Assembly: GCA_021399445.1 (NCBI GenBank)
Contig: JAJTUQ010000002.1
Location: 310,001 to 374,000, forward strand
DNA from: Xylogone sp. PMI_703
Taxonomy: Eukaryota; Ascomycota; Leotiomycetes
Direction of reading: 5' to 3'
Length of the DNA stretch: 64,000 nt
Part shown: positions 1-12,560 of the stretch, piece after piece
How the letters are laid out: the number at the start of each line of letters is the position of its first letter
Position numbering within the stretch: position 1 is the stretch's first letter
Program-made: the position numbers and the translations under genes
Notes under the pieces: generated by a model
What the model was told of the DNA's origin: nothing
Databases searched by the model: none
What the model saw: only the letters and a program-made list of their open reading frames with translations

Positions 1-204
1 GGGTTAGAGCATTCCTGACTTAGGATTAGTGACAATGCATGTCCAAGGTGCTGAGCTTCTTACTCTCCATCACTGACAGCTACTCCTCATCTCGCAATGT
101 CCACTTCTCTCCTCATTCAAGGGAGTTTGTTTCCCATCAATATTTTATCCTTTTCCCATCTATCCAATCATCCAAACGATTAGAAATTGCAAACTATACT
201 CATC

Positions 205-1481
205 ATGCCAATGCATAACGGCTGGTTACCACGCGAAGGTGCTGCTACCCCCGCTTCTCATATCTTCAAGTTCCTTTGCGTATATGGACAATGAAAGAAA
301 AATCACAATAAATCATAGCTAATAAATATTCCATAGGCCTCAGCATCGATCCAATCGGCCGATTGATAAAGAGAACAGCTCTGAATCCGGCCCTCACTCT
401 CCCTTTGATCTTGCTCGCGCATTACACCAAGAAGGGAGAAGACCTCTCAATTTTACACCCTACTGCTTTCCGCCGTCTTAAATCCCTCTTTTATCTCGGA
501 CTCGTGCGCTGGGCCTCGAACTATCTGAGTCGCCGAGCCTTGAACAATGGTGTAAGCGACAAGTATGACTGGGACAAAGAGATTGTCGTAGTTACCGGTG
601 GTGCCGGAGGTATTGGTGGGCATATTGTCAAGCTCTTAGCTAAGAGAAATATCAAGGTCGTCGTATTAGATGTCATCCCCATGACCTTTGAAGCTCGTAT
701 GTTATTATCCATCAACGCAGCTTTCCCATCATTTTAGTTTTCTACAAGAGTATCACTCACAGCTCCAACAGCAAGCCACGTCTACTACTTCAAATGTGAC
801 ATCACCTCTCCTACAACCATAGCCGCAGTAGCTAAGGAGATCCGCTCCAACATTGGCACCCCCACCATCCTCATTAGCAATGCTGGCGTAGCCCGTGGCA
901 AGACCGTGCTTGACTCGACCGAGAAAGACATCCGTTTCACCTTCGACGTTAATACGCTGGCCCACTACTGGCTAGCACAAGAATTCCTTCCTGCTATGGT
1001 TGAGAATAACCACGGCATGATCGTCACGGTTGCCTCCCTCGCCGCATATGCCGGCGTCCCGGGAATGGTGGACTATTCCTCATCAAAAGCAGCCGCACTA
1101 TCATTCCATGAAGGGCTGGCAGCCGAGTTAAAGACGAAGTATAACGCTCCAAAGGTTCGGACTGTCATTGTCAATCAGGGATACACGAAGACTCCACTGT
1201 TCGCAGGCTTCAATAGTGGAAATCCATTTCTCCTGCCACCACTAGAGCCTGAAACTGTCGCGGAGGGTATTGTAAAGCAGGTTTTGTCAGGAGAGAGCGG
1301 TCAAGTTGTCCTTCCCGGGTTTGGTGTAACAATGATGTTCCTAAGAGGGATGCCGCATTGGTATCAATTAGGTGCGCGGAATGGAAGCAAGGATGCTATG
1401 ACAAAGTGGCATGGAAGACAGGTCATTAAGGATGTGGAAAAATATTATGAGGATAAAGAGAAGGATACGGAGAGCGCGTGA
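205..1481 (+). CDS. Short-chain dehydrogenase/reductase, retinol-dehydrogenase-like
   Basis: Predicted exons are 205-238, 337-696 and 763-1481, giving 370 residues. The Rossmann motif TGGAGGIG lies at about residues 98-105, a NAG motif follows (ISNAGVA), and the catalytic triad is Ser~223, Tyr236 and Lys240 (YSSSK). These define a classical NAD(P)-dependent SDR. The roughly 90-residue hydrophobic/basic N-terminal extension and the C-terminal tail resemble membrane-associated RDH10/DHRS3-type enzymes, so a lipid, sterol or retinoid-like carbonyl substrate is plausible but unproven. The first exon is the weakest part. It uses donor GTGCTG and is favoured because it restores an in-frame MPMHNGWLPREG start that fits my memory of fungal homologues, and because CTAATAA sits before the acceptor. 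The next gene is convergent. Confidence 0.85.
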
Positions 1482-1960
1482 GTAATCTAGATCTCAAAAG
1501 CGGTTTCTTTTTGCCATCGTTTTCGGCGATACCTTCTGACTCCAGGTTTCCTCTTGTGTCACAGGTCGACGGTTTTGATACCTCCTGCAACTCATTAGCG
1601 TAACAACTATGGCTTCTCTTTACTCTCCACAGATTGAACCTCGAATAATACTTTGCTTTTAGCTATTTCATATGAGATATTTGAGGAGTGACAAGGGGAG
1701 TAATGAGTCAGAACTTGACAAGTTTTTACAACCATCCGTACACCCGGCTTCCCACTGGAGATGTAATGAAACAAGTGAAAGGCAATGGAGGTAGATCGGC
1801 CTCACTGTGCCCGTGAACAGGACTCTGTTTTATAACTTTCAGCAAAAGAACGGTCCTAATAATTAATAAATCATGAAACCAAAATACAGCTGCCAACAGA
1901 CACACTCTTCCCCAATTGGCCGTCTTGCCAGGTTTGGTGCATCTCAATAAAAAAAGTAAT
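1482..1960. other. Convergent intergenic region, no gene seen
   Basis: About 480 bases between the 3' ends of the dehydrogenase and the secreted-protein gene. It should hold both 3' UTRs. I see no RNA gene, repeat or conserved frame. Confidence 0.5.
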
Positions 1961-2855
1961 CTACAATACAAACACAGAACTAGTGGTGGCAATACATAAC
2001 CACAACGCAGTCCAGGATGCGGCTGATATGCCTGTTAAGCCAGCAGAATTGCCTTTGTCGTCTCCTCCACTCTGAATTCCAGTTCCAGCAACACGGGTAA
2101 AATTGTTCGCCGAAGCCTCAAGTTCTTCTTGCGTCAAGAGTTTATTGTTCAGGCTGTCGCATGAAGGCCGAGTGTCGCTCTCCGAGATAGAATTGGTGAC
2201 CTCGATAGGCAGATCAAAAATGGTATAAAGATCAGTGCCATTGAGACGGAAGTTTTGGTGAATTGAGATCTGTAAAGAGAGGCACCCTTGTCAGCGGGGG
2301 ATCGTCGCCGGCTTCCCTTTGTGAAAGGAGAACTTACGTTGTACGGCCCACGTGCACTTCCTGCAGGAACACCGCCGTTACCTACGAGACAGTCTGGCCA
2401 GACCCAATTTACATGTTTCACGGTGCTACCCGGTTCCTGGAATAGTATATCACCCAGGCTTGCATTATTCGCTGACGCAGTTCCATTGGTGATAGTGAAG
2501 TTCTTTCCGGTCACGTAGCTGGAGAGGAAAATAGTGATATTATATATTTTACTCGGGGCATCTTCAGGATAAGGTGGGAGTGAAAGTTGCCCATCTGAGG
2601 AGATATCAAGAGCTACTTGTATGGAGTCTGCGCATCGCGATTAGCACCTGCAACGTAGCGAGAGCGAACAAGAGATGCGGAGATCATGACCTGAGAGAAG
2701 ATGGCATACATACCTCCTCCCTCGGGAGTATTAGGTTGCGGCGAATCGACTATCGCAATCCCCGGCGTGAAGATCTGGCCGTTGACGATAGCCTGCGCAT
2801 TGAGCCGGCCAGCGAGTCCGAGCAAGAGGATCAACCTGGTCCACGAAGGTCGCAT
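1961..2855 (-). CDS. Secreted, probably GPI-anchored protein of unknown function
   Basis: Three exons (2855-2714, 2627-2338, 2269-1961) keep phase and give 246 residues. The N-terminus is a signal peptide (MRPSWTRLILLLGLAGRLNA, cleavage likely before Q). The C-terminus ends in a hydrophobic stretch (SWTALWLCIATTSSVFVL) preceded by small residues, as expected for a GPI-attachment signal. Several N-glycosylation sequons are present (NITI, NFTI, NGT, NAS, NVSS-like, NFT). Cysteines are few. I recognise no enzymatic domain. It is most likely a cell-wall or plasma-membrane surface protein, and its biological role cannot be read from the sequence. Confidence 0.75.
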
Positions 2856-4502
2856 TTCTGTAATTATTTCAAAGTATGTACCTGAATGTTATAATCTGAT
2901 TAAAAAAATGAATGACGAGAATAATCAATGGTAAAAGCTTTCAAAGGAGCGACATCAAAAGGACAGAGAATGTTGGAAAGTTGGCATCCGCATGACAATA
3001 ATAAAGGTTGTTAAGAAAGTGAGGCCCAGTGAAGTTCAAGTACCAAAGTATCTCGCATGCCTCGGATTAGGGTGTGTTTTCAGGGGTCCAGTGGGTATCA
3101 TCATGCATGTCGGGTACCACCACAGCATATGGGGCGCACTCTCGATTCGGGCCGGCCTGCCGAGATCCGTACTGTGCGATACAGTATATATAGTCACCTC
3201 GTCCATTTTTTACGACACTATTTGATTATCACCATTGCCTATTATTTCTAAATGCTCAGCGTAAAGACTTGCAAGGTAGACCGCCGAATCTACTATTCAT
3301 AGTTGATCCACCTATAGGAAGTTGCCTTCAATATTCTAAATTGCGAGCATTGTCCCCAAGGTACTTTGAATAGAGCAGTCGTGGCACGGGCATCAATTCG
3401 TTCTGCTAGGGATATCGAGGTCTGCCCCCACCAGATTGTAGTGAGGCGATAGATCGTGCAACACATACAAAAACGGTTTATCAAATATGCAGTCTTATTA
3501 ATAAAGCTAGCCGGGAAATCACACTACCGGATATTGCCCCTCTTGGAGTTGTATCAACACACAACTTCCTTCTTCCCGCACCAAAATTTACTGTGATTGC
3601 TATCCTTCAGTCATCGGATCATAGAAATGAATAGCAAGACAGTTATTTCAGTTAATGATTAAGACGGCTTCTACCCAGTCCGACTCACACCGAACAACTA
3701 GTATTCCGCATTCCATTAGTGATTGTGTTAATGATTACCGTGAATATTGACATAGCTAAGCTCTTCACACGTTAATGGAATTTAATCCGTCATGTTTAGA
3801 ATATCTCCCAAGGCCTCGAAGTTTTATGAGTGTAGTAGAAAGCAAATATGAAATTAGTTGGTGCATCCCAAGGAGTTGGTAATGACCGGTTGACATTGTC
3901 CAATCTGGAGTCATTTCTGGATAGCTTAAAGCGGAGAATCGTCATACGGGCAAGTTAACCATATCTGAATCTAACTGGGGTAAATTCTCCGTCTTGCCTC
4001 GTCCCTGCGTTAGAAGCGGCCGAAAATGGTTATGGGGATGGTCAGTCCGCCTGGTTTTAATGCTTCCTTACCCCATCTTTGACCATGCGAGTCGACGTAT
4101 TAAGCTCTGATCAACCACACTAGACAAAGCTTGGGAGAACTACCGGAGCCTTTGAACTTCAGAGCTGCTCAACCACGTACTAGATAGGCCTTTACTTGAT
4201 TACTCTAGAATGTAGCTCCCCCAGGATTCCCCGCATTGGGGTTGGAAAGTGGATTCTAGCACGGCAAGGTTTGCGCTTGCCTTTACAGTAGCCACTAATC
4301 CACTGGATTGTTTAGGAATATAACCAGGTCTTGAACCCAGACTTGAAAATTTAATGTCCTCATAGTCATATAACTTTAACGATAATGATACCAATTCAAC
4401 TCGAAAAGTCGGATTACCTTTAATCCAACGTTACTTGTATTTGGTTACTCTTCAAAGACTAATATTCTCTCTTGACTACAAAAGCTAGTAGCAGAACTAA
4501 TC
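2856..4502. other. 1.65 kb intergenic region, no gene recognised
   Basis: This lies between the divergent starts of the secreted-protein gene and the sugar transporter, so it must include both promoters. The frames present are short, overlap each other on both strands and lack protein-like composition. No RNA gene or transposon was recognised. Confidence 0.5.
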
Positions 4503-6268
4503 ATGATGGAGCCTTTCCTAGGTTTAAAAGGGAACAAACTCCTAGCGGCAGTAACCATCTCTGCTGGAATGGGTTTCATTCTCTTCGGTATGGAATTGAC
4601 TAATCTCGCTCAAGAGCTGGCTAATTTATACAGGTTATGACAATGGAGTAATGGGTTCTGTCCTAGGCTCTCCTTCTTTTGAGCAGCAGTTTCATCTTAG
4701 CTCAACCATATCAGGAACTGTAACTGCCATGTTTGAACTGGGATGCGTCATCGGCGCCTGGAGCGTCAGTCTATTTGGTGAACCATGGGGGAGGCGTCCA
4801 GTCATTCATATGGGAAGTTTCTGTATATGCATTGGCGCGGCAATTCAGACCAGCAGCTACTCGACTGCCCAATTAATTGTTGGAAGAATTGTAGAGGGCA
4901 TTGGGATGGGCTTCATAACCAGCACAGTGCCGGTGTGGCAAGCTGAGACATCTCCACCGTCGATTAGAGGTGCCATGATCTGCTCTTCGCTCTCCTTTGT
5001 GCTTCTGGGACAGGTAAATCAGTATCTTTTCCCCATAAAAAATTTCCACGTCTTCAGTGAATAATTGTTTCTTCGTAGTTGATTGCCTACTGGTCAGAGT
5101 ATGGCACAAGCCGCTACAATAGTAGCTTCTCTTGGAGATTCCCCTTTGCACTTCAGGCTCTACTGGCAATTATTGTTAGCTGTTTACTCTTCTTTATGCC
5201 AGAATCTCCTCGTTGGCTTTTTAGCCATGACCAGGACGAGAAAGCCATTCAGGTGCTCAGATGCCTTCGGGGCTCTTCTGATGAGCAAACAGCTGATACC
5301 GAGGCTGAAGAAATCAGGGCAGCAATAGTGTTCGAAAATTCTGTCCAGCGGGGTTGGTTTGACTTGTTCAGAGAGGATAATGTGCGCTCACGATGGAGAG
5401 TAATTCTTGCAATTGGTATCCAGTCAATGCAACCGTTCAGCGGAAGCGCTGTAATATCGTACTACCAGACGGTAATGTATGTGAAATATATCGAATCTTT
5501 ATCTTTTGATGACAAGATTTTGACTACTTTAAAGCTTCCAAGACTCCATTGGGATGGGCCGCAACCAAGCTCAGCTGATGTCCGGCTACCTCTCGATCTG
5601 GTTTCTCGCAGCATCCTTCCTAACCTGGTTCTTAATCGAACGCGTAGGGCGTCGGCCACTTTTTCTTATCTTCTGTATCTGCATGGCAGTTGCTATGTCC
5701 ATAATAGCGGCGATGGTAGAGGTGAATAGCCACGCTTCGGGTATTATTGCTGCTACTGCAATATTTCTCTACGAAGGATTCTTTACATGGGGCTGGATGG
5801 GTAACCTCTGGTGTTATACTGCCGAAATCCTGCCTCTCGATTGTAGAAGCAAGGGAATGGGCTTTGCTGTCGGGTTCCAGTGGGTCTGGAATTTCGTCAT
5901 GATCTTTGTCACACCCATCGGGCTGACAAATATTGGATGGCGTATGTATATTGGTAAGTGCTAATCCATCTGAATTTAGAGTTTGCGCTGGATCTGATCA
6001 CCTGAATCCGAACTCAGTCTTCACTATATTTAACCTTGCTTTCTTTCCCGTCATATACATCTTCTTCCCTGAAACAGCAGGAATGTCTCTCGAACTGCTA
6101 GATGCGGTGTTTATTGATAAATCTGCCAATCCTGTTAAAAAAGCAGCTGAATTCCGCAAGAGACTCAAGAGGGGTGAGGAGGTCAATCTCCGACATGAGT
6201 TTGAGGACGCATTGGGAGGCAATGAGAAGGTTCACAGCGTTATTGCAGAAGATGATTCTAAATATTAG
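4503..6268 (+). CDS. MFS sugar transporter
   Basis: Exons 4503-4587, 4634-5013, 5079-5476, 5535-5953 and 6018-6268 join in phase to 510 residues. The sugar-porter signatures are all present: GRRP after helix 2, PESPRWLF in the central loop, a second ERVGRRPL, and PETAGMSLE after the last helix, with about 12 hydrophobic segments between them. It belongs to the fungal hexose/lactose-permease group of proton-coupled plasma-membrane importers. The precise sugar cannot be assigned. The fourth exon start (5535) was chosen because it gives TVIFQDSIGMG, which matches the usual spacing after helix 7. It stands alone, with no catabolic genes beside it. Confidence 0.92.
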
Positions 6269-7102
6269 GAGACCTTTCAGCGTAGTGTAACACGCGTTAG
6301 AACATATTGTTATATGACAACAAAGTTGCTTTAGTTCGAATATAACTTATATTGGCGTAACCTAAGATCTCAATTTAAAATACTGTATGCTTTGATTGTG
6401 CTCCCATTGAAACAAAAAATCGTGTTTAATTGCGTCCCTCGCTCGCCAACTTGCTACTACTTTAACATCCTCACACTACCATGGTTGGCATAACTTCATA
6501 ACTTGTGTAATTCTTTGAATAGCTTCTTTACGACCCCATCAAATTAATATCGGAAGTAAGTTATTGAAGAGCGGTTCAGTGGACAATAGCAGCATACTCC
6601 ACAAAAGGCTGTCATTTAGTTATCCAAGAAGTAGACTATGCTGCGGAGTGTAATAAGTGTATGGTTCTAAGGGGTCGTACAGGGGCCGATTATAACACAA
6701 CATCATGTGACTAATAACCCAGTATCCTGCTGTCTTTCGTGACTGTAAAAAAGTGACTATTTCACACACGTAAACGCATCTCCTTAACTTTCCCATTTTG
6801 GGTAAATGGACCACTAGCAGACAGATGATAATCGTATATCGGAATATATATTTTCCGGAACGTGGGACCTGGCTGGTCTGATACGACTTCACCCGCACCT
6901 CACCCCATACCCCATGAGACCCCAATCGGACAAACTTTTATAATCTTCATAAAGTCGTTGCTGATGTGTTCTCTCATCTGTACATATACCCCAGATTTTC
7001 GTTTTGGGCTGAAGAGATAGAATTTTGAAATTTAAGAAGATCGTATAGAATTCGAGCTGTTGAGAGATTGAGAGAATCGAGGCACTTTTCCTACAGTCAG
7101 AT
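6269..7102. other. Intergenic region, no gene seen
   Basis: About 830 A+T-rich bases between the transporter and the next plus-strand gene. It is expected to hold the transporter 3' UTR and the promoter of the glycosidase/kinase gene. No credible coding frame or RNA. Confidence 0.5.
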
Positions 7103-9911
7103 ATGACTCGACTGATCCCACTTTCTCGCGCTCCTGGATTCTTGCGGACAACACATCATAGACTTCTTGCCAAAAATACACGCTACAGCCAATTGAAGTT
7201 TCATGGAACCCAGTCAACACTCAGCTTATCTAATGGAACACACTTTAAAGTATCAGAAGAAGTACAACACGCAATTGCAACAAATACACCTGTGGTCGCG
7301 CTAGAAACAACCATCTATACACATGGATTTCCTTTCCCGGATAATGTAGCACTTGCATTGGAATTGGAGACGATAGTGAGGGAAAATGGAGCTGTTCCCG
7401 CAACAATTGGCATCCTAGATGGAGTTGCACGTGTGGGACTAACTGAAACTGAGGTCAGAGAAATAACTTCTGCTGCGGCTAAACCAGAAACTATGAAGGT
7501 ATCAAGAAGAGATATTCCCTACATCTTAGGGCAGGTAAGTGCACTACATTCTTTATCTTATCGCATATCCAGGACTTGGATATTATCAATCCTCATCCGT
7601 TCCTGTAGTTCTGGCGACTGTGTCAAATGGAGTCTTACCTTTTCCCCAGGGCCTCACTGGCCGCAAGCTCACAGGAGGCACAACCATAGCTGGAACAATG
7701 TTCCTTGCAAATCAGGCAGGCATTAAAGTGTTTGGTACTGGAGGTCTTGGTGGCGTTCATCGCGGTGCTCACATCACCATGGATGTATCAGCAGATCTCA
7801 CAGAGCTCGGCAGGACTCCAGTTGCAGTTATATGCAGTGGCTGTAAGAGCTTTTTGGATATTCCACGAACTCTGGAATATCTTGAAACTCAAGGAGTATC
7901 CGTTGCCACCTTTGCGGATGGCCGAACTGGGGATATAAATTTCCCAGCTTTCTTCACACGCGATAGCGGCGTAAAAAGCCCTTCAATCGTGCAAAATGAA
8001 AAAGAAGCAGCCGCTATGATTTGTAAGTCATATAGGCATTGCTACAATCTCATCGCTGATGATATTAGTCTCGCAAACCCACTTTACTGATACGTCGGGA
8101 ATGCTCTTTGCGAATCCTATTCCAGAAGAGTTCGCCATTCCAAAGGTGGAGATAGATGCTGCCATAGACCAAGCTGTGATTGAGGCGGCCCAGCAAGGTT
8201 TTCACGGACATGCCAATACTCCATTTATCTTGAATCGAATCAAGGAACTTACCAAAGGCAACAGTATCCCAGCCAACAGAGCATTGATTCATTCGAATGT
8301 GTTGATGGCAACGAAGGTAGCCACTGAACTGGCGGAACTGCACCGGATGTATAAAGCAATGGATATAGATCGTATACTCAATACTCAAAAGCTTCACGGT
8401 GCTGAGAAGAATCAGGATTTGGTGTTTATTGCGAAGAAAAAGGATACTGCAAATACTGAAGTACGTAAGTCCATATAACTGTAGTCTGCCAGTCAACTTC
8501 TTGTCTAGAACATTATCTCGGTTAGAGTAGAAATGTACGAGATAAATATCTTAGATATGCCCATTTGTCAAAATGTGAAAGTTATGAGATTATTCTAACT
8601 CTAATAGGTATCGAGGGAAGTCGACGTACTAGTTTTGGGATCTGTGGCAGTCGATCTATCTTGTGATTATGCTCCCAAGAACGAATTAGGAGAGCCTATC
8701 CGTACAGAAATCACCCCACAACTATACACATCAAATGTGGCTGAAATAAGCCCATCAATTGGAGGAGTGGGCCATAATGTGGCACTTGCTACTCTTCGAG
8801 CTAGCCGTGATGCAACTGTTAGGCTTTGTAGTTTTATTGGAAACGATCTGTAAGTTCAACTCTTATGCATGCCATTTTACAGGGAACTAACATAATCAGG
8901 GCTGGGAAAGCAATACTAAGTTCATTAGAGGAAGAAAAACTAGACATCAGCGGGATAAAAACACTTTCCACTCAAAGCGGCGAAACAGCGATAGCCAGAA
9001 CAGCCCAATACGTGGCAGTAAATGACATGAATAAGGATTTGGTTATGGCCATGGCAGATATGTCTCTTTTCAGCAATCCTAACGCTCCTGTCGAAGACTT
9101 AAAGCGGGAGATAATCTCATCAAAGCCAAAATGGATCGTTGTCGACGGAAATTGGCATCCAAAATCGCTACAGGCATTTCTAGAAATTGGAAAATCCGTT
9201 GGATCCAAGGCAGTATTTGAGCCGGTTTCTAATTTGAAATCCAAGAACATCTTCCCTAAGGGACGGCCCGGCCAGATTCCTCATATGGAAGCGTTCCCGA
9301 ACAATATCCTGCACTTGGTGACGCCAAACCAATATGAATTGGCGTCGATGCACGCAGCTGCAAAGGACCGGGAGTACTTTGAAAGCGATGCGTGGTGGAA
9401 TATCATTGATTCTTTGGGTATCCCAAGTACAGGGGCTCGAGACCGATTCGTTGCCTTGACAAGTTCGAAATTAACAGATCAAGGGATCCCTTTCCAGACC
9501 ATTCAACTCCTTCCTTTTATTCCCACTATTCTGACAAAACTAGGGCCTGAGGGTGTTCTCCTTACAGAGCTATTGAAGCCAGACGATTACCGACTCAGAG
9601 ACCCTAAATCCGCCCCATATATACTATCTAGGTGTAATAATGGAAGTACGGAAGTTGGTGGTGTTTACATGAGAATGTTCCCAGCTTCTGAAGAAGTCAA
9701 AGACATAGTCAGTGTCAATGGTGTTGGAGACACCTTCTTGGGTGTCCTTATCGCCGGTCTGGCAAATGGCCTGGAACTAGACGAGACTCTTATAGGTGTT
9801 GCCCAGAGAGGCGCAGTTTTAACACTGCGTAGCAAAGAGGCAGTCAGTCCTCAAGTGGAGACCTTAAAGTGGGTGCTGCATGGAATGCCGAGTGTTAGAA
9901 TGAGAAGATAA
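7103..9911 (+). CDS. Fused pseudouridine-5'-phosphate glycosidase / PfkB-type kinase
   Basis: Exons 7103-7534, 7650-8022, 8069-8460, 8608-8849 and 8900-9911 give 816 residues. Residues ~45-375 are a PsuG/indigoidine-synthase-A domain (VVALETTIYTHGFP, FGTGGLGGVHRGA, CSGCKSFLDIP, NPIPEEFAIP). Residues ~400-816 are a ribokinase/PfkB domain ending in the GVGDTF anion-hole/catalytic motif. The kinase is expected to make pseudouridine 5'-phosphate, and the glycosidase to split it to uracil and ribose 5-phosphate, so the fusion covers a whole salvage pathway. The first ~30 residues are basic with no acidic residue and look like a mitochondrial presequence. The domain junction coincides with the 8461-8607 intron. 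The order glycosidase-kinase is the usual eukaryotic fusion. Confidence 0.93.
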
Positions 9912-10600
9912 CAGCCACACAATACTTTTCATACGTTGTGTGGTAGAGCAAATTCCGAGTACCCGACGCCCTTCCGAGCATTATAGTTGTTGAGTACCGA
10001 TCTTTGACGCTGAAAAGCATTGCATGCCCTAGCAAATAGCTGTCCTTGTAGGGTTCTGTGTGAGGTTTGCACATGGCGTCATAATACCACATCTGTTTTA
10101 CCATTAATAGCTACTTATTGTACTCTGGCAAGAAATCTAAAAGAGTATTGAAACACATTATTCCATATTTTTGTTCTATAGCTAGACAAGTTGCTTCGAT
10201 GGGCGTGACGGCGGTATTCAGCTCATCGAGTTGAGCAGAGCAAAAGTATGGACGTTTTAACAAGATTATTGGTCACCTTATTGCAGGAGGAACTTCTTAT
10301 ATAGCTAATCTCACAATAGTTTTTATTTCCTTTCGAGAATGACGAACAAAACTAACCGATAGGTGCAACAAGAACGAAGACCCACACAAATTGACGACAG
10401 GCCTTGGTATAGAGAAAACAGAATATTAAAACCCAAACAAACGCCATTTCGACGCCAATTTACCTCACTCAACACAGCTTTCCAAAATAATAACGCCCCC
10501 ATGCTGAATACAGCCACCCAAAGATATGAAAGCCGAATTTTTCATCTCATACTGATAATCGTACAACCATTAACCAGTCATGCTTTCTGTCAAGATGGGA
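9912..10600. other. Convergent intergenic region, no gene seen
   Basis: Nearly 700 bases between the stop codons of the glycosidase/kinase gene and RAD21. Only short, unconvincing frames are present, and it probably consists of 3' UTRs. Confidence 0.5.
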
Positions 10601-12560
10601 TTATGCTGCAGCTGAAATTGCAGTGGAGGTTTCTATAGCAGGAGCCGCAGTTTGTTCTTCTTCCGCGATTTCACCACCAGCTTCTCGCTCAGCCCATGCG
10701 CCCCATAGGCCTCGTTTACCACGAACACGTATAGGCCCGCCGAGCAGACTCTCCTGCTGCTCAACCTTGATGGCATCCTTTGTAGCAAGGACTAATACTT
10801 CAAAAAACATTTTTGTCGCATCTGCCTTGGTAGTTGAAGCCTCAGGTAAAAGATCTTGAAAGAGAACACTGGTTTTCTTACGTTTTTCTGGGCTATTAGC
10901 TGCATCAGCGCCGAAGCGGTCGCGGAGAAGGTGGACTGCATGCGTAGTGCCGACAGAGACGGGTCCGCTGTCAGCTGGGTGGACTAATGGAGCCGTTGTC
11001 TCATCAAAGGCAGCTCCAGGTGATGGTGCTTCATATTCTTCTTCCTCGACATTCGCCATGAAACCATCATCTCCAGGGACCTCTAGAATCGTTCCTTCAG
11101 CACCCAATGTAGTATCTGCAAGCCTTGCACCTGCGGTAACACCCAAATCTTCTTCTTCTCCAAGATCTAGCCTTGGGGATTTTTGAGCGCCTTGTTCTTG
11201 ATCGCTGTCCATATCAGCAATGCCGCTATCACGTTTCCGCTTCAGATCATTTGTTCGCCGAATAGCATCAATAGAAAGCATCCCGCGAAGCTCTGGAGCC
11301 CAAGTCATACCACGTCCTTCACCCATTACCATGGAAACGAAGCCACCATTCTTTTGCATCTCCATAAGCGCAAGAAGTTCAGGATCACGTGGCAAAAATG
11401 ACAGCGGCTGAAGAATCCTATCACGGTTTTGCTGTTGCTCCCTGATTTTATTATTTGAAATAACGGTGTCCGCATCCGGCTCAAGAATCTTTTGTCTCCG
11501 GGCACGCTGGGGAGCCTTTTGGTGTATAGACTGTTCTGTTTCCTCGTCTGGTTCGTAAAGAGTAGAATCAAGGTTTCGTTGATGCTCTTCTGCAAGCTCC
11601 TGTACCATAGCCTCGTCAATATCTGAGAGAGGAGATTCCGATATTCTACCCCTAATCGGAGCGCTAGGAAGGGTACTGATATCGGGCTGATCGCCAATGT
11701 TAAACATCTCGATATCGCCCTCATCATCCCCCATGTGAATTTCATTTTCATCAAACCCCAAATTGAACGACTCTTCTGGGAGACGTGAAACATCTAGGTT
11801 ATCTTTGCCTTGTGCTCGCATATCGAGCTCACTAAACAAGTCATCCTCAACATTTCGAGCGGCCGGACCCTTCCTTCCAACTTCAACACTTCGGTCCATT
11901 TTGCTGGTACTATCATCAATATCAAGACCAAAATCCAGTCCTAAATCAATATCATCCATCGGTTCTAAAGCAAGCTCTTCCTCAATGTTCTGATTTTCAA
12001 TACTGCTCTGCAAAAATTGGCTACCGGTAAAGTCATCCTGTAGATTTATATCGCGGCTTCCAGCACGTTTCTTGCGACCCAGATGGGAAGTATCATCATC
12101 CATCTGTGCGAGGAGGAATGACGCGTCTGGCAAGGGTGGCATTTCCAAGTTATCGCCCTCGGTCAAAACATCCGGAAGCATGAGCGCGTCACGCGAAGGC
12201 ATATGCAGTCCAGCTGGTATATCATTATTCCCAGAGAGTCGGAAGGCCTAGCAAATTAGCAAGTTGCTGGAAGAAAATCGTGCTGGATGTACTTACCATC
12301 TTTATCTTCATCAAAGCCTCATTGCAGTCGTCCAAAAGATATCGCGCTTTTCGACTATAGATCCTGACAACGCCCAGCAGAAGTTGTCCGCTCAGACGCA
12401 GCGCCATTGGAGCTTGATTCGGTGTGATAATAGCTTCGACGCTGTCCTTCACGTTAGACTGCAGGATGTGTGTCTTTGACAGTTTGCGTTCAATATTGGC
12501 TGATAGCCAGACACGGGCCAAAGGCCCTGTCTTTTGAAGAAGAGTTTCCGAATAAAACAT
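10601..12560 (-). CDS. RAD21: Cohesin kleisin subunit Rad21/Scc1
   Basis: Exons 12560-12297 and 12247-10601 join in phase 0 to 636 residues. The protein starts with the kleisin N-terminus [19 protein letters not shown], which binds Smc3. A long acidic, disordered middle follows. It ends with the winged-helix region that binds Smc1 ([18 protein letters not shown], ending around [10 protein letters not shown]). This is the closing subunit of the ring that holds sister chromatids together in the nucleus. A separase-like site SVEVGR is seen at residues 208-213 (11873-11890). The frame runs 12 codons upstream of the chosen start, but MFYSE is the family-typical beginning. It is divergent from PMR1. 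Confidence 0.95.

Noticed and set aside
1..7. GGGTTAG at the left edge, resembling a telomere repeat
   Set aside because: Only one unit is present, followed by ordinary sequence and a normal gene.
205..6268. Secondary-metabolite cluster (dehydrogenase plus transporter)
   Set aside because: There is no backbone synthase, P450 or pathway regulator nearby, and the transporter has sugar-porter signatures.
11326..11793. 155-codon minus-strand open frame inside RAD21
   Set aside because: It overlaps the RAD21 coding frame in another phase and has no family motif.
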